Assembly (NCBI GenBank): GCA_001429555.1
Contig: LMSR01000004.1
Coordinates: forward strand, 27,987-91,986
Direction of reading: 5' to 3'
Source: Nocardioides sp. Soil797
GTDB lineage: Bacteria; Actinomycetota; Actinomycetes; Propionibacteriales; Nocardioidaceae
Length of the DNA stretch: 64,000 nt
Both the position numbers and the translations under genes were made by a program. This document shows, one piece after another, positions 42,675 through 50,778 of the stretch. Numbering within the stretch: the first letter of the stretch is position 1; the number at the start of each line of letters is the position of its first letter. Under the pieces are notes generated by a model, which had not been told where the DNA came from, searched no databases, and saw only the letters and a program-made list of their open reading frames with translations.

Positions 42675-42686
42675 TTGAATCTTCAA
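42675..42686. promoter_or_regulatory. TTGAA-N2-TTCAA palindrome upstream of yceI-type gene
   Basis: Perfect 12-bp inverted repeat TTGAA-TC-TTCAA at 42675-42686, in the yceI promoter region 42 bp before the start codon at 42633. Palindromes with TTGAA half-sites are typical for MarR/OhrR-type regulators; the regulator itself is not in the window. Confidence 0.55.
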
Positions 42687-42784
42687 CTACAAGTCTGCCG
42701 AACCCATTCCCACTTCTCAACGAATGTGACCCACTTCACAAAGCGTGACCAGTCAGCAGTCGGTCAGCCCGTCGGGTCGAGCGC

Positions 42785-43342
42785 TCAGGCCGGTCGCCAG
42801 GACGAGTCGATCGCGCGGGCCACGTCGATCGTCCGGGCGGCCTGCACTGCCGGTTTCGCCAGCTCGCGGGTGACGTAGGAGGCCACGAAGCGGCGCAGCT
42901 CGTCGTCGATTCCGGCGGCTCGCTGCAGCAGGCTGGCGCGTAGCCCGTCGGCCTTGAGCTGCACGTGGATCTGTTCGGCGCGCGGCGCCAGCGCCTCGAT
43001 GAAGACGGTGCACCCACTGCGCGCCCGAGCCGTCAACTCAAGCGGCACGTCGAGGTGGGTGTCGAAGCGTTGGGTGTCGAGCTGCAGGTCAACGGTCAGG
43101 CGCAGATCGACGGGGAGGACCACCCGGAAGCACACGTGCTCGCCGTCGATCCGATCGATCGAGGCCGGTCGCAGCCTTCCCTTGGCGCTCGCCTTGGCCA
43201 CCCGGCCGGGCCCGACACCGATCGGGCCGAAGTCGATCGGCTCACCGGCCAGCACGTTGATGGCGGCCAGGACGCGCTCCTCGGTGACCGCGATCCGGAA
43301 GAAGTCGCGGCCGAAGTCTTCGTACGAGCAGTAGTCCGTCAT
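42785..43342 (-). CDS. Conserved hypothetical protein
   Basis: 185 aa from MTDYCSYEDFGRDFF (ATG 43342, TACTGT box 7 nt upstream). The sequence looks like a beta-barrel followed by two helices: FRIAVTEERVLAAINVLAGEPIDFGPIGVGPG, FRVVLPVDLRLTVDLQLDTQRFDTHLDVPLELTARA, then QIHVQLKADGLRASLLQRAAGIDDELRRFVASYV. The middle resembles a lipid- or START-like binding sheet; I do not recognise a family. It converges on nothing and lies just before the divergent esterase gene. A 17-bp motif shared with the 5' end of the window occurs in its upstream region (43372-43388). Confidence 0.65.
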   Translation of the reverse strand: MTDYCSYEDFGRDFFRIAVTEERVLAAINVLAGEPIDFGPIGVGPGRVAKASAKGRLRPASIDRIDGEHVCFRVVLPVDLRLTVDLQLDTQRFDTHLDVPLELTARARSGCTVFIEALAPRAEQIHVQLKADGLRASLLQRAAGIDDELRRFVASYVTRELAKPAVQAARTIDVARAIDSSWRPA

Positions 43343-43487
43343 CCTCAGGACAGTAGTCCCGCTGGTCGTCCGGAGGGCAGTTCTTCCCACCAGGGTTGGG
43401 AAATCCCTGAAATGTTTGAAGCATGAACTTTCCGGAAATGCGTGACTTGCGCCATACCGGCAGCATAAGGTCGCCAGACGCTTGATG

Positions 43488-43501
43488 GTTGTCAAGACAA
43501 C
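43488..43501. promoter_or_regulatory. Palindrome upstream of the esterase gene
   Basis: GTTGTC-AA-GACAAC, a perfect 14-bp palindrome (43488-43501), nested with CTTGA...TCAAG arms, 25 bp before the esterase ATG at 43527. The surrounding 43390-43500 stretch is noticeably AT-rich, as in a regulated promoter. Confidence 0.5.
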
Positions 43502-43526
43502 GGGACGAGCCGACAGGAGAGATCCG

Positions 43527-44489
43527 ATGATCGAAGTGCACCAGCGCGACAGCGTGCGCTCGATCGTGGTCGGCGCCGCCGCGAAGGGCGTGGCCCGTCC
43601 GTTCCTGCGCTGGTTCCCGGTCAACGGCCCGGTCGCTCCGTTGCGCCACGGCCTCGACCTCGGGGCCCGGCTGGCGCCGCGCCACCGCGGCACCAGCCTG
43701 GAGAAGGTCACCGGCGACGGCTGGGTCGGCGAGCTGGTGATGCCCAAGGGCGTGCGCTCCGGCGACGGGGCGCTGGTCTACTTCCACGGCGGCGCGTTCG
43801 TGTTCTGTGGCCTGGCCACCCACCGCCGCATCGTCGAGCACCTGGCCCTGCGCACCGGCCTGCCGGTGCTGAGCGTCGGCTACCGGCAGCACGACAAGGC
43901 CCTGGTCGACCAGAGCATCGCCGACTGTGTCGATGCCACCAACTGGATGATCGAGCGCGGCTTCGCGGCCGACAAGCTCGTGCTGGCCGGCGATTCCGCC
44001 GGCGGACACCTGGCCTTCGCGGTGGCGCTCGAGGCCACCGGTCAGGGGATTCCGCTCGGTGGTGTGGTCGGTCTCTCCCCGTGGCTGGAGTTCGACAACA
44101 CCGACCGGCGCAACCACGAGAACGCCCGCCGCGACCACTACATCCCGTCGCGCCGTCTGGACGCGATTGCCCGCGTGGTCACCGGCAAGCCGATCCACGA
44201 CCCCGCGATGTCGCCGGTCAACCGAGACCTGGCCAAGCTGCCGCCGACCCTGCTCATCTGCGCTGCCGACGAGATCCTGCGCTACGACGCCGAGATGATG
44301 ACCGAGCGCCTGCAGCGTGCCGGGGTCTCGGTCACCACCCACATCTGGGAGGGCCAGGTGCACGCGTTCCCGGTCCTGGGCGAGCTGCTTCCCGAGTCCA
44401 GCCAGGCGATCGACCTCGTCGTCGACTTCGTGCACCTCCGGCTCGGCTCCCGCCGACACCTCCACGCGGTCGCCGACGTCGCCGTCTGA
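43527..44489 (+). CDS. Alpha/beta hydrolase of the hormone-sensitive lipase family
   Basis: 320 aa from ATG 43527, chosen over ATGs at 43482/43485 because AGGAGA lies 7-12 nt before it and the palindrome would fall inside the longer frame. HSL-type motifs: oxyanion HGGAFVF, nucleophile GDSAGGHLA with Ser157, Asp in LLICAADEILRYDAE and His in EGQVHAFPVL. These esterases cut short acyl esters. The C-terminus is basic (LGSRRHLHAVADVAV). The gene converges on the siderophore operon, which ends at 44532. Confidence 0.86.
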   Translation: MIEVHQRDSVRSIVVGAAAKGVARPFLRWFPVNGPVAPLRHGLDLGARLAPRHRGTSLEKVTGDGWVGELVMPKGVRSGDGALVYFHGGAFVFCGLATHRRIVEHLALRTGLPVLSVGYRQHDKALVDQSIADCVDATNWMIERGFAADKLVLAGDSAGGHLAFAVALEATGQGIPLGGVVGLSPWLEFDNTDRRNHENARRDHYIPSRRLDAIARVVTGKPIHDPAMSPVNRDLAKLPPTLLICAADEILRYDAEMMTERLQRAGVSVTTHIWEGQVHAFPVLGELLPESSQAIDLVVDFVHLRLGSRRHLHAVADVAV

Positions 44490-44531
44490 GACGCCGCGCA
44501 GGACAGTCGGCGCAGGGCAGTCGGCGGCCCG

Positions 44532-45065
44532 TCATCCCGGCGCGGTCCAGTCGGCGCGCTCCACGAACGCGAACTGCGCCGTCTTGTCCGGCAGCTCGGC
44601 CCGCGGGCCACGGCTGGCCTGCAACCGGTTCATCAGGCTGAGCGACTTCTCGTTGCGTACGTCGGGCTCGAGCACGATCCGTTGCACCGACGGGTCGGAG
44701 AACACCCACGAGGCCAGGTGTGAGAACAGCGCCTGGGAGAAGCCGTCCGGGCGACGCCCGGGCCCGATCAACAGGTGGACGCCGACGTCACCGGGCCGGC
44801 GGTCGTAGAACTGTCCGATCTCGTCGACCGCCGGGTCATAGGTCTGGAACAGCGCTCGCGGTTCGCCGTCCCAGCAGACCAGGTGGGCGGAGAGGTGCTC
44901 CTGCTCGTCGATGTAGGTGTAGATCTCCTCCACCTCCTCGACAGAACGCTCGAGCATCCCCCAGAACCGGGCTCGTTCCTCGGTGACCCATCGGTGCAGC
45001 ATCGCGGAGTCGGTGGCCGGGACCACGGGGCGCAGCACGAGGTGCGGGTTCAGCGTCGCCTTCAT
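44532..45065 (-). CDS. Siderophore-type GNAT acyltransferase, last gene of the des operon
   Basis: 177 aa. Belongs to the acetyltransferase group that acylates hydroxylamines in hydroxamate siderophores (RhbD/IucB/AlcB-like): LVLRPVVPATDSAMLHRWVTEERARFWGM at the start, DVGVHLLIGPGRRPDGFSQALF, and VQRIVLEPDVRNEKSLSLMNRL. Its ATG overlaps the acylase stop by 4 nt (45062-45065). It is a second enzyme of this type in one operon; the first (48896-49429) occupies the standard desC place. A different acyl chain or a different amine may be its substrate. Confidence 0.82.
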   Translation of the reverse strand: MKATLNPHLVLRPVVPATDSAMLHRWVTEERARFWGMLERSVEEVEEIYTYIDEQEHLSAHLVCWDGEPRALFQTYDPAVDEIGQFYDRRPGDVGVHLLIGPGRRPDGFSQALFSHLASWVFSDPSVQRIVLEPDVRNEKSLSLMNRLQASRGPRAELPDKTAQFAFVERADWTAPG

Positions 45066-47092
45066 CGAACTTCTTCTCCTGTGGTCCGGGCCTGCTCGCG
45101 CAGCTGGTTCCAGTCGGTGGTGACCGCGATCAGGTCGCCGGTCTGCCAGGCATCGAACTGGTCGACCTGGTGGGGGTGGCCGGGAACGCCGCTGCTGCCC
45201 AGCGGGACCGCCCAGCGGCTCCGGTCGCGATCGGCCAGGTCCCAGACATAGCGGGCGACCGGGCCACGCACTGCGCTGTCGGTGCCGGGGATCCAGCCGT
45301 TTGCCGCGACGGCATTCGCGTCACCGGGCAGCGGCTCACCGGCCACCGGGACGATGTCGTCGTCCAACCCGAACTGGGCCAGCCCCGTCAGTGGGCCGAA
45401 GCCGTGCCGCGCACCCCAGGGACGTGCGTCACCGGCTGCCGCGTCGAGCGCTGCGCCCAGGAGGGACGGCAGGTCGAGGCCCAGCTCGTGACCGTGCTCG
45501 AGCAGCTGAGGCAGCGACTGGCCCACGCGCGTGGGGACCGAGAGCCAGGGCCGATACATCTCGCCGTGGCTGTCGGCATCGGCCACCTGCTGCAACGGCG
45601 CGCTCTGGCAGACCTGGTGGACCAGCTGCTCGCGGACCGCGTTGAACACGGCAGCGCCGGGGCTGTCCACCGCCATGTCGAGGTCCCAGGTGGCGAGCGT
45701 GCTGCGCAACAACTCGGCGGTGGGGGCCAGCTTCGGCAGTGCGGCGATGGCCGCCAAAAGTGCCTCGGCGCCGAGCTGCCGGGCATCGGTCAGTGGGCGG
45801 ATGGCGTCGTCGGCGGTCCAGTCGGCGCGTTCGTCGAGCAGCTCGGTGATGCGATCGGCCCGCCAGGACTCGGCGAAGTGGCTGCCGATCGCGTCGTACG
45901 CCGGGGTGGTGCGGTCGTTGGCCGTGACCACGTGTCCCCGGCCACCGGGATCGATGACCGGCATCTCCTCGACCCAGCCGGTCCAGGTGTGCGTGGCATC
46001 GGCGGCAGGCACGATGCCGAACCGGTTCGACAGGTCCCGGGTGGGGACCTTGCCGGCGACCCGGTGCCGCACCAATCCGGTGGAGTCGGCGACCACCCAG
46101 TTGTTCAACGGTTCCACCCAGTGCGCGAGGGCCGCCTCGACGTCGACGACGCTGCGGGAACGCAGCAGTGGCAACAGGGCACCGAAGCCGAGGTCGCCCA
46201 GGGCATGGGAGGCGGTGCGCAGGGAGATGGGCTGGTCGTCGAAGACGATGGGGCCACGCTCGGTGACGACGACGTCGATCATCTCAGGCTCGTCGTCGAG
46301 CAGGTCGATGGTCTCCTCACGGGTCTCGACCGCCTTCCAGCCGTCAGGACCGAGCGCGCACAGGGTGCCGTCGCGGACCTCGAGCTGCTCGGCGTAGAGG
46401 TCCTGGTAGTCGCCCATCGCATTGGTCAGGCCCCAGGCGACTGAGCCGGTGTGCCCGAAGTGCTGGACGCCCGGCACCCCGGGGAACGTGAAGCCGACGA
46501 CGTCGAATTCGGGGCAGGCCAGGTGGGTCTGCAGATAGACGTTGGGTGACTCGAAGAGCCGGTGCGGATCGCCGGCCACGATCGGAGACCCGGTGGCGGT
46601 GCGGTCCCCGGTCAGGGCGAAGGCGTTGGAACCGGCGGCCCCCGGCGGCGCGACCGAGAGAGCGCGCAGCCCGGCGCGGCCGAGTCGACGTGCGACCCGG
46701 TCGCGCCACAGCTTCGAAGGGTAGGAGCCGAACTGCACCTGCTGGACCAGGAAGACGCCGAGGGGAGTCCAGGGCATCCAGCGCCGGTCGCGGAAGGCCA
46801 CGTTGATGCCGTCGGTGAAGGCGACCAGGAAGTCGCGGGTCTCGTCGTCGACGGCGTCGTAGGCGCGCTGGGCCAGCGCATCGATCCCGGCTCGGCGTGA
46901 GAAGCGGTCCCATTCCAACCCGTTGCGGCCCAGGTGGGCCGCCGTACGGCCTTCGCTGCGCAGCCGTTCGAGCTCCATCTGACCGGCACGGGCCTCGACC
47001 ATCTCGTGGCCCTGGGCAAAGGCCAGCTCCTCGAGGGAGTCGGCCCTGATGTGTGGGATCCCGTGGGAGTCGTGGATGACCTCGGAGCTCAT
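45062..47092 (-). CDS. Penicillin-acylase-family Ntn hydrolase in the des operon
   Basis: 676 aa from ATG 47092 (MSSEVIHDSHGIPHIRADS, the usual family start; a start at 47179 would overlap desD by 50 bp). Autocatalytic processing would expose Ser155 in GAAGSNAFAL as the N-terminal nucleophile of the beta chain, leaving an alpha chain of about 150 aa. The TGSVAWGLTNAMGDYQDLY segment is typical. There is no signal peptide, in contrast to PvdQ and most penicillin acylases, so it should act in the cytoplasm. Acyl removal from, or exchange on, a hydroxamate intermediate is the likely task. Penicillin-amidase genes near des clusters are recalled from the literature. Confidence 0.85.
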   Translation of the reverse strand: MSSEVIHDSHGIPHIRADSLEELAFAQGHEMVEARAGQMELERLRSEGRTAAHLGRNGLEWDRFSRRAGIDALAQRAYDAVDDETRDFLVAFTDGINVAFRDRRWMPWTPLGVFLVQQVQFGSYPSKLWRDRVARRLGRAGLRALSVAPPGAAGSNAFALTGDRTATGSPIVAGDPHRLFESPNVYLQTHLACPEFDVVGFTFPGVPGVQHFGHTGSVAWGLTNAMGDYQDLYAEQLEVRDGTLCALGPDGWKAVETREETIDLLDDEPEMIDVVVTERGPIVFDDQPISLRTASHALGDLGFGALLPLLRSRSVVDVEAALAHWVEPLNNWVVADSTGLVRHRVAGKVPTRDLSNRFGIVPAADATHTWTGWVEEMPVIDPGGRGHVVTANDRTTPAYDAIGSHFAESWRADRITELLDERADWTADDAIRPLTDARQLGAEALLAAIAALPKLAPTAELLRSTLATWDLDMAVDSPGAAVFNAVREQLVHQVCQSAPLQQVADADSHGEMYRPWLSVPTRVGQSLPQLLEHGHELGLDLPSLLGAALDAAAGDARPWGARHGFGPLTGLAQFGLDDDIVPVAGEPLPGDANAVAANGWIPGTDSAVRGPVARYVWDLADRDRSRWAVPLGSSGVPGHPHQVDQFDAWQTGDLIAVTTDWNQLREQARTTGEEVR

Positions 47093-47129
47093 GCGTTGGC
47101 CCTCACGATGGTGGAGGGCGAGGCGATGT

Positions 47130-48899
47130 TCATCCTCCAACCGTTCCAGCACCCACCGGATTGGCCAACTCCCCGGCAAACATCAACGACGAGGACTGAT
47201 CGGCCAGGTCGACCATCTGCAGGGTGTTGCGCAGCTGAAGGCGGTTCAGGCAGCTGTGCCGGAAGGTGGGCCGCAGCAGGTCGTGCCTCGCGGCGGCCTC
47301 CGCCAGCTCGGGGTGGTCGGCGAGGTGACGGTCGAGGCAGGCACGCACCTCGGCCCAGAAGTCGGCCTCCGCGAGAACGCCGTCGTCGTCGAGCACGGCG
47401 GCGAGGTGCCGGAAGAACCCGTCGAAGACATCGGTGTGGATTGCCAAGGACTGCTCCTCGACCGGCACCGCGGCGCGGATCCGCTCCACGGCGGCCGGCA
47501 GCGGCAGGTCGCCCATCACCGCCACCTCCTCGCCGATGTCCTTCATGAACATCGCCACCGGGGTGTGGTCGCGCAGGACCATGACGAGGTTCTCGCCGTG
47601 CGGCATGAACGCCAGGTCGTAGCGGAGCAGGCAGTGCACCAGCGGCCGCAGGTAGGCATCGAGGTAGCTCCCCAGCCAGGCCGCGGCAGTCAGGCCGGAA
47701 CGGGCGATCATCGCGGCGACGAGCGAGGAGCCCTTGGCATCACGGTGCAGCAACGATGCCATCGTGGCCAGTCGCTCACCTTCCGCGAGCCGGGGCGCCG
47801 GGCTCTCGCGCCAGAGGGCCGCGAGCATCTTCTGGTAGGGAGAGGCGAAGCCCAGGGCATGGAAGGCGTCGCCGGTGTAGCCGATCGCAGCACATTCGCG
47901 CAGCACCCGGAAGCCTCGCGCGACCAGCTCCTCGTCGGCCTCGACCAGGTCGTGCACCCAGTCGTTGATTGCCGGCGTGACCGACATGTAGTTCGGGGAC
48001 AGCCCCCGAAGGAAGCCCATGTTCTGGATCGCCAGCGCGGTCTTCACGTAGTGCCGCTCCGGCGCGCTGGTGTTGAAGAACGTGCGGATCGACTGCTGTG
48101 CCCGGTAGTCGTCGTCGCCCTCGCCGAGGAACACGATGTCGTGGCGGGCCACGTCGGGTGCGAACGTGATCGTCACCCGGTTGACCCACTGCCACGGGTG
48201 CAGGGGGAGCCAGAGATAGTCGGCCGCGTCGAGCCCGAGGTCGGCCAGTCTCTCGGTGAATCGGCGCACGGTCTCGTCGCCGAGCTCACCGCCGTAGAGG
48301 TCGTCCTCGGAGATTCCGGCGCTGAGAGACAGGGCGGCCAGCGAGCGGCGTACCGCCACCCAGACCAGGCGCACGGGGCTCCCCGTCTCCGGGGCGTACG
48401 CCGCGAAGTCGTCGCCGCCGAAGCCGATCCGGCCGTTGTTGGCCACGAACGCCGGATGTCCCTCCGTCATCGCCGCCTCGACCGCCTGGTAGTCGGCGTC
48501 CACCAGATCCTCGACCGTCGCGGTGGAGTGCGCGAGCTTCCACGCCGCGGAGGCCAGGGTGCTGGCCAGCTCCTCGAGGTAGGTGGGCAGCAGGCTGTCG
48601 GGAATCCCCAGCAGTGGCGCGAACTCGACCAGGAACCGCTGGACGTCGAGCGGCTGCTCCCGTTCGTCGATCGTGCGCACCAGCGAGTCCCGATCGAGGC
48701 TCCAGTGCTCGAGGGCGTGCCGACGGGCGGCGAACGCGTAGCGCACCGAACCGTCGGGGGAGACCAGCTCGAAGCCGGTTCCACGTGGAACCGGCACGAG
48801 CAACCGCTCGTGTGAGAACTCCGCAATCGCCTTGCAGACAAGGGATCTCTGTGCGGCGGCGAGGTTCTCCGGGCTCAGGTGTGTGACGTCGACGCTCAT
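47130..48899 (-). CDS. desD: Desferrioxamine synthetase (IucA/IucC family)
   Basis: 589 aa NIS (NRPS-independent siderophore) synthetase that joins N-hydroxy-N-succinyl-cadaverine units using ATP and cyclises the product. The IucA/IucC catalytic part spans about 100-400 (EGHPAFVANNGRIGFGGDD, WLPLHPWQWVNRV, TFFNTSAPERHYVKTALAIQNMGFLRGLSPNYM), and the FhuF-like C-terminal part about 420-589 (HCLLRYDLAFMPHGENLVMVLRDHTP). ATG at 48899 overlaps the desC-like stop by 4 nt. Length and motifs match Streptomyces DesD. Its 3' end is 37 bp from the acylase start. Confidence 0.92.
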   Translation of the reverse strand: MSVDVTHLSPENLAAAQRSLVCKAIAEFSHERLLVPVPRGTGFELVSPDGSVRYAFAARRHALEHWSLDRDSLVRTIDEREQPLDVQRFLVEFAPLLGIPDSLLPTYLEELASTLASAAWKLAHSTATVEDLVDADYQAVEAAMTEGHPAFVANNGRIGFGGDDFAAYAPETGSPVRLVWVAVRRSLAALSLSAGISEDDLYGGELGDETVRRFTERLADLGLDAADYLWLPLHPWQWVNRVTITFAPDVARHDIVFLGEGDDDYRAQQSIRTFFNTSAPERHYVKTALAIQNMGFLRGLSPNYMSVTPAINDWVHDLVEADEELVARGFRVLRECAAIGYTGDAFHALGFASPYQKMLAALWRESPAPRLAEGERLATMASLLHRDAKGSSLVAAMIARSGLTAAAWLGSYLDAYLRPLVHCLLRYDLAFMPHGENLVMVLRDHTPVAMFMKDIGEEVAVMGDLPLPAAVERIRAAVPVEEQSLAIHTDVFDGFFRHLAAVLDDDGVLAEADFWAEVRACLDRHLADHPELAEAAARHDLLRPTFRHSCLNRLQLRNTLQMVDLADQSSSLMFAGELANPVGAGTVGG

Positions 48900-49429
48900 G
48901 CGGTCGCTCCCATCCGGGCTGCGGCATGGGCGCTCCGGGTGCAGAAGGACAGTGCCGCCGTCTTGTGGTGGAGGTCGACCTCGCGCGCGACCACGAACCC
49001 AGCCGCGGCGTTGAGCGAGGCGATCTTCCCGTTGCGCACGTCGGGTTCGACGACCACGCGCTTCACCGACGCATCCGCGAAGCAGAAGTCCATCACCGCC
49101 GCGAACACCGCCGTGGTGAACCCGGCACGGTGCGTCTTCGGTGGTGCCACCAGGACGTGCATTCCGAGGTCTCCCTCTGTGATCTCCGGGAGGCCCGCCA
49201 GCGGTCCGTGACGGGGGTCGTAGGTCTCCACGAGGAACTCGGGCTCGCCATCGGCTCGTCCCAGCCACGCATGGTGGTGCGGGTCGGCCGCGATCGCGGC
49301 GTACTCGCGGGCCACCTCGACCGTGGTGGCGCCCTGCATCTCCCAGTAGACCGAGCGGGGATGGGTCACCCAGGTGTGCAGGAGCGTGAGGTCGCGCTCC
49401 ACGTCGAGGGGTTCCAGGGTCAGTCTCAT
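48896..49429 (-). CDS. desC: Desferrioxamine acyltransferase
   Basis: 177 aa GNAT-fold enzyme of the siderophore acyltransferase group: LEPLDVERDLTLLHTWVTHPRSVYWEMQG, DLGMHVLVAPPKTHRAGFTTAVFAAVMDF, and VVVEPDVRNGKIASLNAAAGF. In the des pathway it acylates N-hydroxycadaverine with succinyl- or acetyl-CoA, and homologues accept several acyl donors. Start and stop overlap desB and desD by ATGA (49426-49429 and 48896-48899), so the product ratio is translationally coupled. It is the desC position in the operon. Confidence 0.88.
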   Translation of the reverse strand: MRLTLEPLDVERDLTLLHTWVTHPRSVYWEMQGATTVEVAREYAAIAADPHHHAWLGRADGEPEFLVETYDPRHGPLAGLPEITEGDLGMHVLVAPPKTHRAGFTTAVFAAVMDFCFADASVKRVVVEPDVRNGKIASLNAAAGFVVAREVDLHHKTAALSFCTRSAHAAARMGATA

Positions 49430-50778
49430 CGGCCACTCCCGCCGGGCTGCGTCCTCAGGTGGTCGGGGACGCCGAAGTCCTGGAAGGCGATGCGCTTCTC
49501 CACCGGATAGACCTCGCGCCCGAGCATCGCCGCGATGATCACGGAGTTGCGGTGGGCGCCCATGCCCAGGTCGGGTGCCACGAAGCCATGGGTGTGCTCC
49601 TCGGCGTTCTGCGCGAAGATCTCGCTGCCGTTGTGGTCGATCGCGTAGTGCGCGTCGGCCAGGAAGCGACGGTGGTCGTCCCAGCGGATCCGGTCGCGGA
49701 TCGGGGAGAGGAACGCCGGCACCTCACGGCGGTAGCCGGTGGCGAAGACCAGGCCCTGCGTGTCGAGGGAGAAGTGCTCGTCCTGCTCGACGTGGTGCAG
49801 GTCGAGGCGTACGCCGTCCGGCGTGAGATCGGCGCCCGTGACCGCCGTGTTCGTGACGAGAGTGGTCCGGGTGTCTCCCTGCACCTCGCGACGGTAGAGC
49901 TCGTCGTAGATCTGGTTGATGACGTCGCCACTGATGCCCTTGTAGAGCGAGCGCTGATCGCGCAGCAGGGTGTCGCGGGTCTCGGCCGACAGCTCCTGGA
50001 AGTACGCCGTGTACTCCGGCGAGGTCATCTCCAGGGTCAGCTTGGTGTATTCCATCGGGAAGAACCGGGGTGACCTGGTCACCCAGTTCAACGTGTAGCC
50101 GTGCTGGTCGATGTCGGACAGCAGGTCGGCGTACACCTCGGCAGCGCTCTGGCCACTGCCCACGACGGTGATCGACTCCAGCTGCTGGAGCTCGGCCCTG
50201 TGCCTCAGGTAGTCCGCCGAGTGGCAGGTGACCCGCGAGGGATGAGGAAGGTGCTCCGCGCCCGTCTCGAAACCCCCGCAGCTCGACTCCGCCCCGCGCC
50301 CGAGCACCCCGCGCGCCACCTCGGGCACGTACGGCTGGGTGCCGGTGCCGAGCACCAGCCGTCGGCCGCGGTGCACCTCACCGCCGGCGGTCGTGACGGC
50401 GTACGCCGTGCCGTCGTGCTCGACGCGCGCGGCGGGCGAATCGAAGCGCACCGAGTCGAGGCGTTCGGCGGCCCAGCGGCAGTAGTCGCTGAACTCGCGT
50501 CGCAGGGGGTAGAACGACTCGCGGATGTAGAACGGATAGAGCCGCCCGATCTCCTTGAGGTGGTTGAGGAACGTGAAGCGCGACGTGGGGTCGGCCATGG
50601 TCACCAGGTCGGCCATGAACGGCACCTGGAGCGTGGCGTCGTCGAGCAGCATGCCGGGGTGCCAGTCGAAGTGGGGGCGTGCCTCGAGGAAGACTCCGTC
50701 CAGATCCTCGATCGGGTCGGTGAGCGCGGCCAGGCCGAGGTTGAACGGGCCGAGGCCGATGGCGACGAAGTCCTTCAT
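49426..50778 (-). CDS. desB: Cadaverine N-monooxygenase
   Basis: 450 aa flavin-dependent N-hydroxylating monooxygenase (lysine/ornithine N-monooxygenase family). FAD motif VAIGLGPFNLGLAAL (5-19), substrate-region LQVPFMADLVTMADPTSRFTFLNHL, NADPH motif ITVVGSGQSAAEVYADLL (about 195-212) and the ATGY motif in GLVFATGYRREVP. It hydroxylates cadaverine at the terminal amine. Overlaps its neighbours on both sides by ATGA. No membrane segment; cytoplasmic. Confidence 0.92.
   Translation of the reverse strand: MKDFVAIGLGPFNLGLAALTDPIEDLDGVFLEARPHFDWHPGMLLDDATLQVPFMADLVTMADPTSRFTFLNHLKEIGRLYPFYIRESFYPLRREFSDYCRWAAERLDSVRFDSPAARVEHDGTAYAVTTAGGEVHRGRRLVLGTGTQPYVPEVARGVLGRGAESSCGGFETGAEHLPHPSRVTCHSADYLRHRAELQQLESITVVGSGQSAAEVYADLLSDIDQHGYTLNWVTRSPRFFPMEYTKLTLEMTSPEYTAYFQELSAETRDTLLRDQRSLYKGISGDVINQIYDELYRREVQGDTRTTLVTNTAVTGADLTPDGVRLDLHHVEQDEHFSLDTQGLVFATGYRREVPAFLSPIRDRIRWDDHRRFLADAHYAIDHNGSEIFAQNAEEHTHGFVAPDLGMGAHRNSVIIAAMLGREVYPVEKRIAFQDFGVPDHLRTQPGGSGR

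Noticed and set aside
47093..47179. Upstream start (47179) for the acylase gene
   Set aside because: It would overlap desD by 50 bp and add a sequence unlike the family N-terminus; MSSEVIHDSHGIPHIRA is the typical start.
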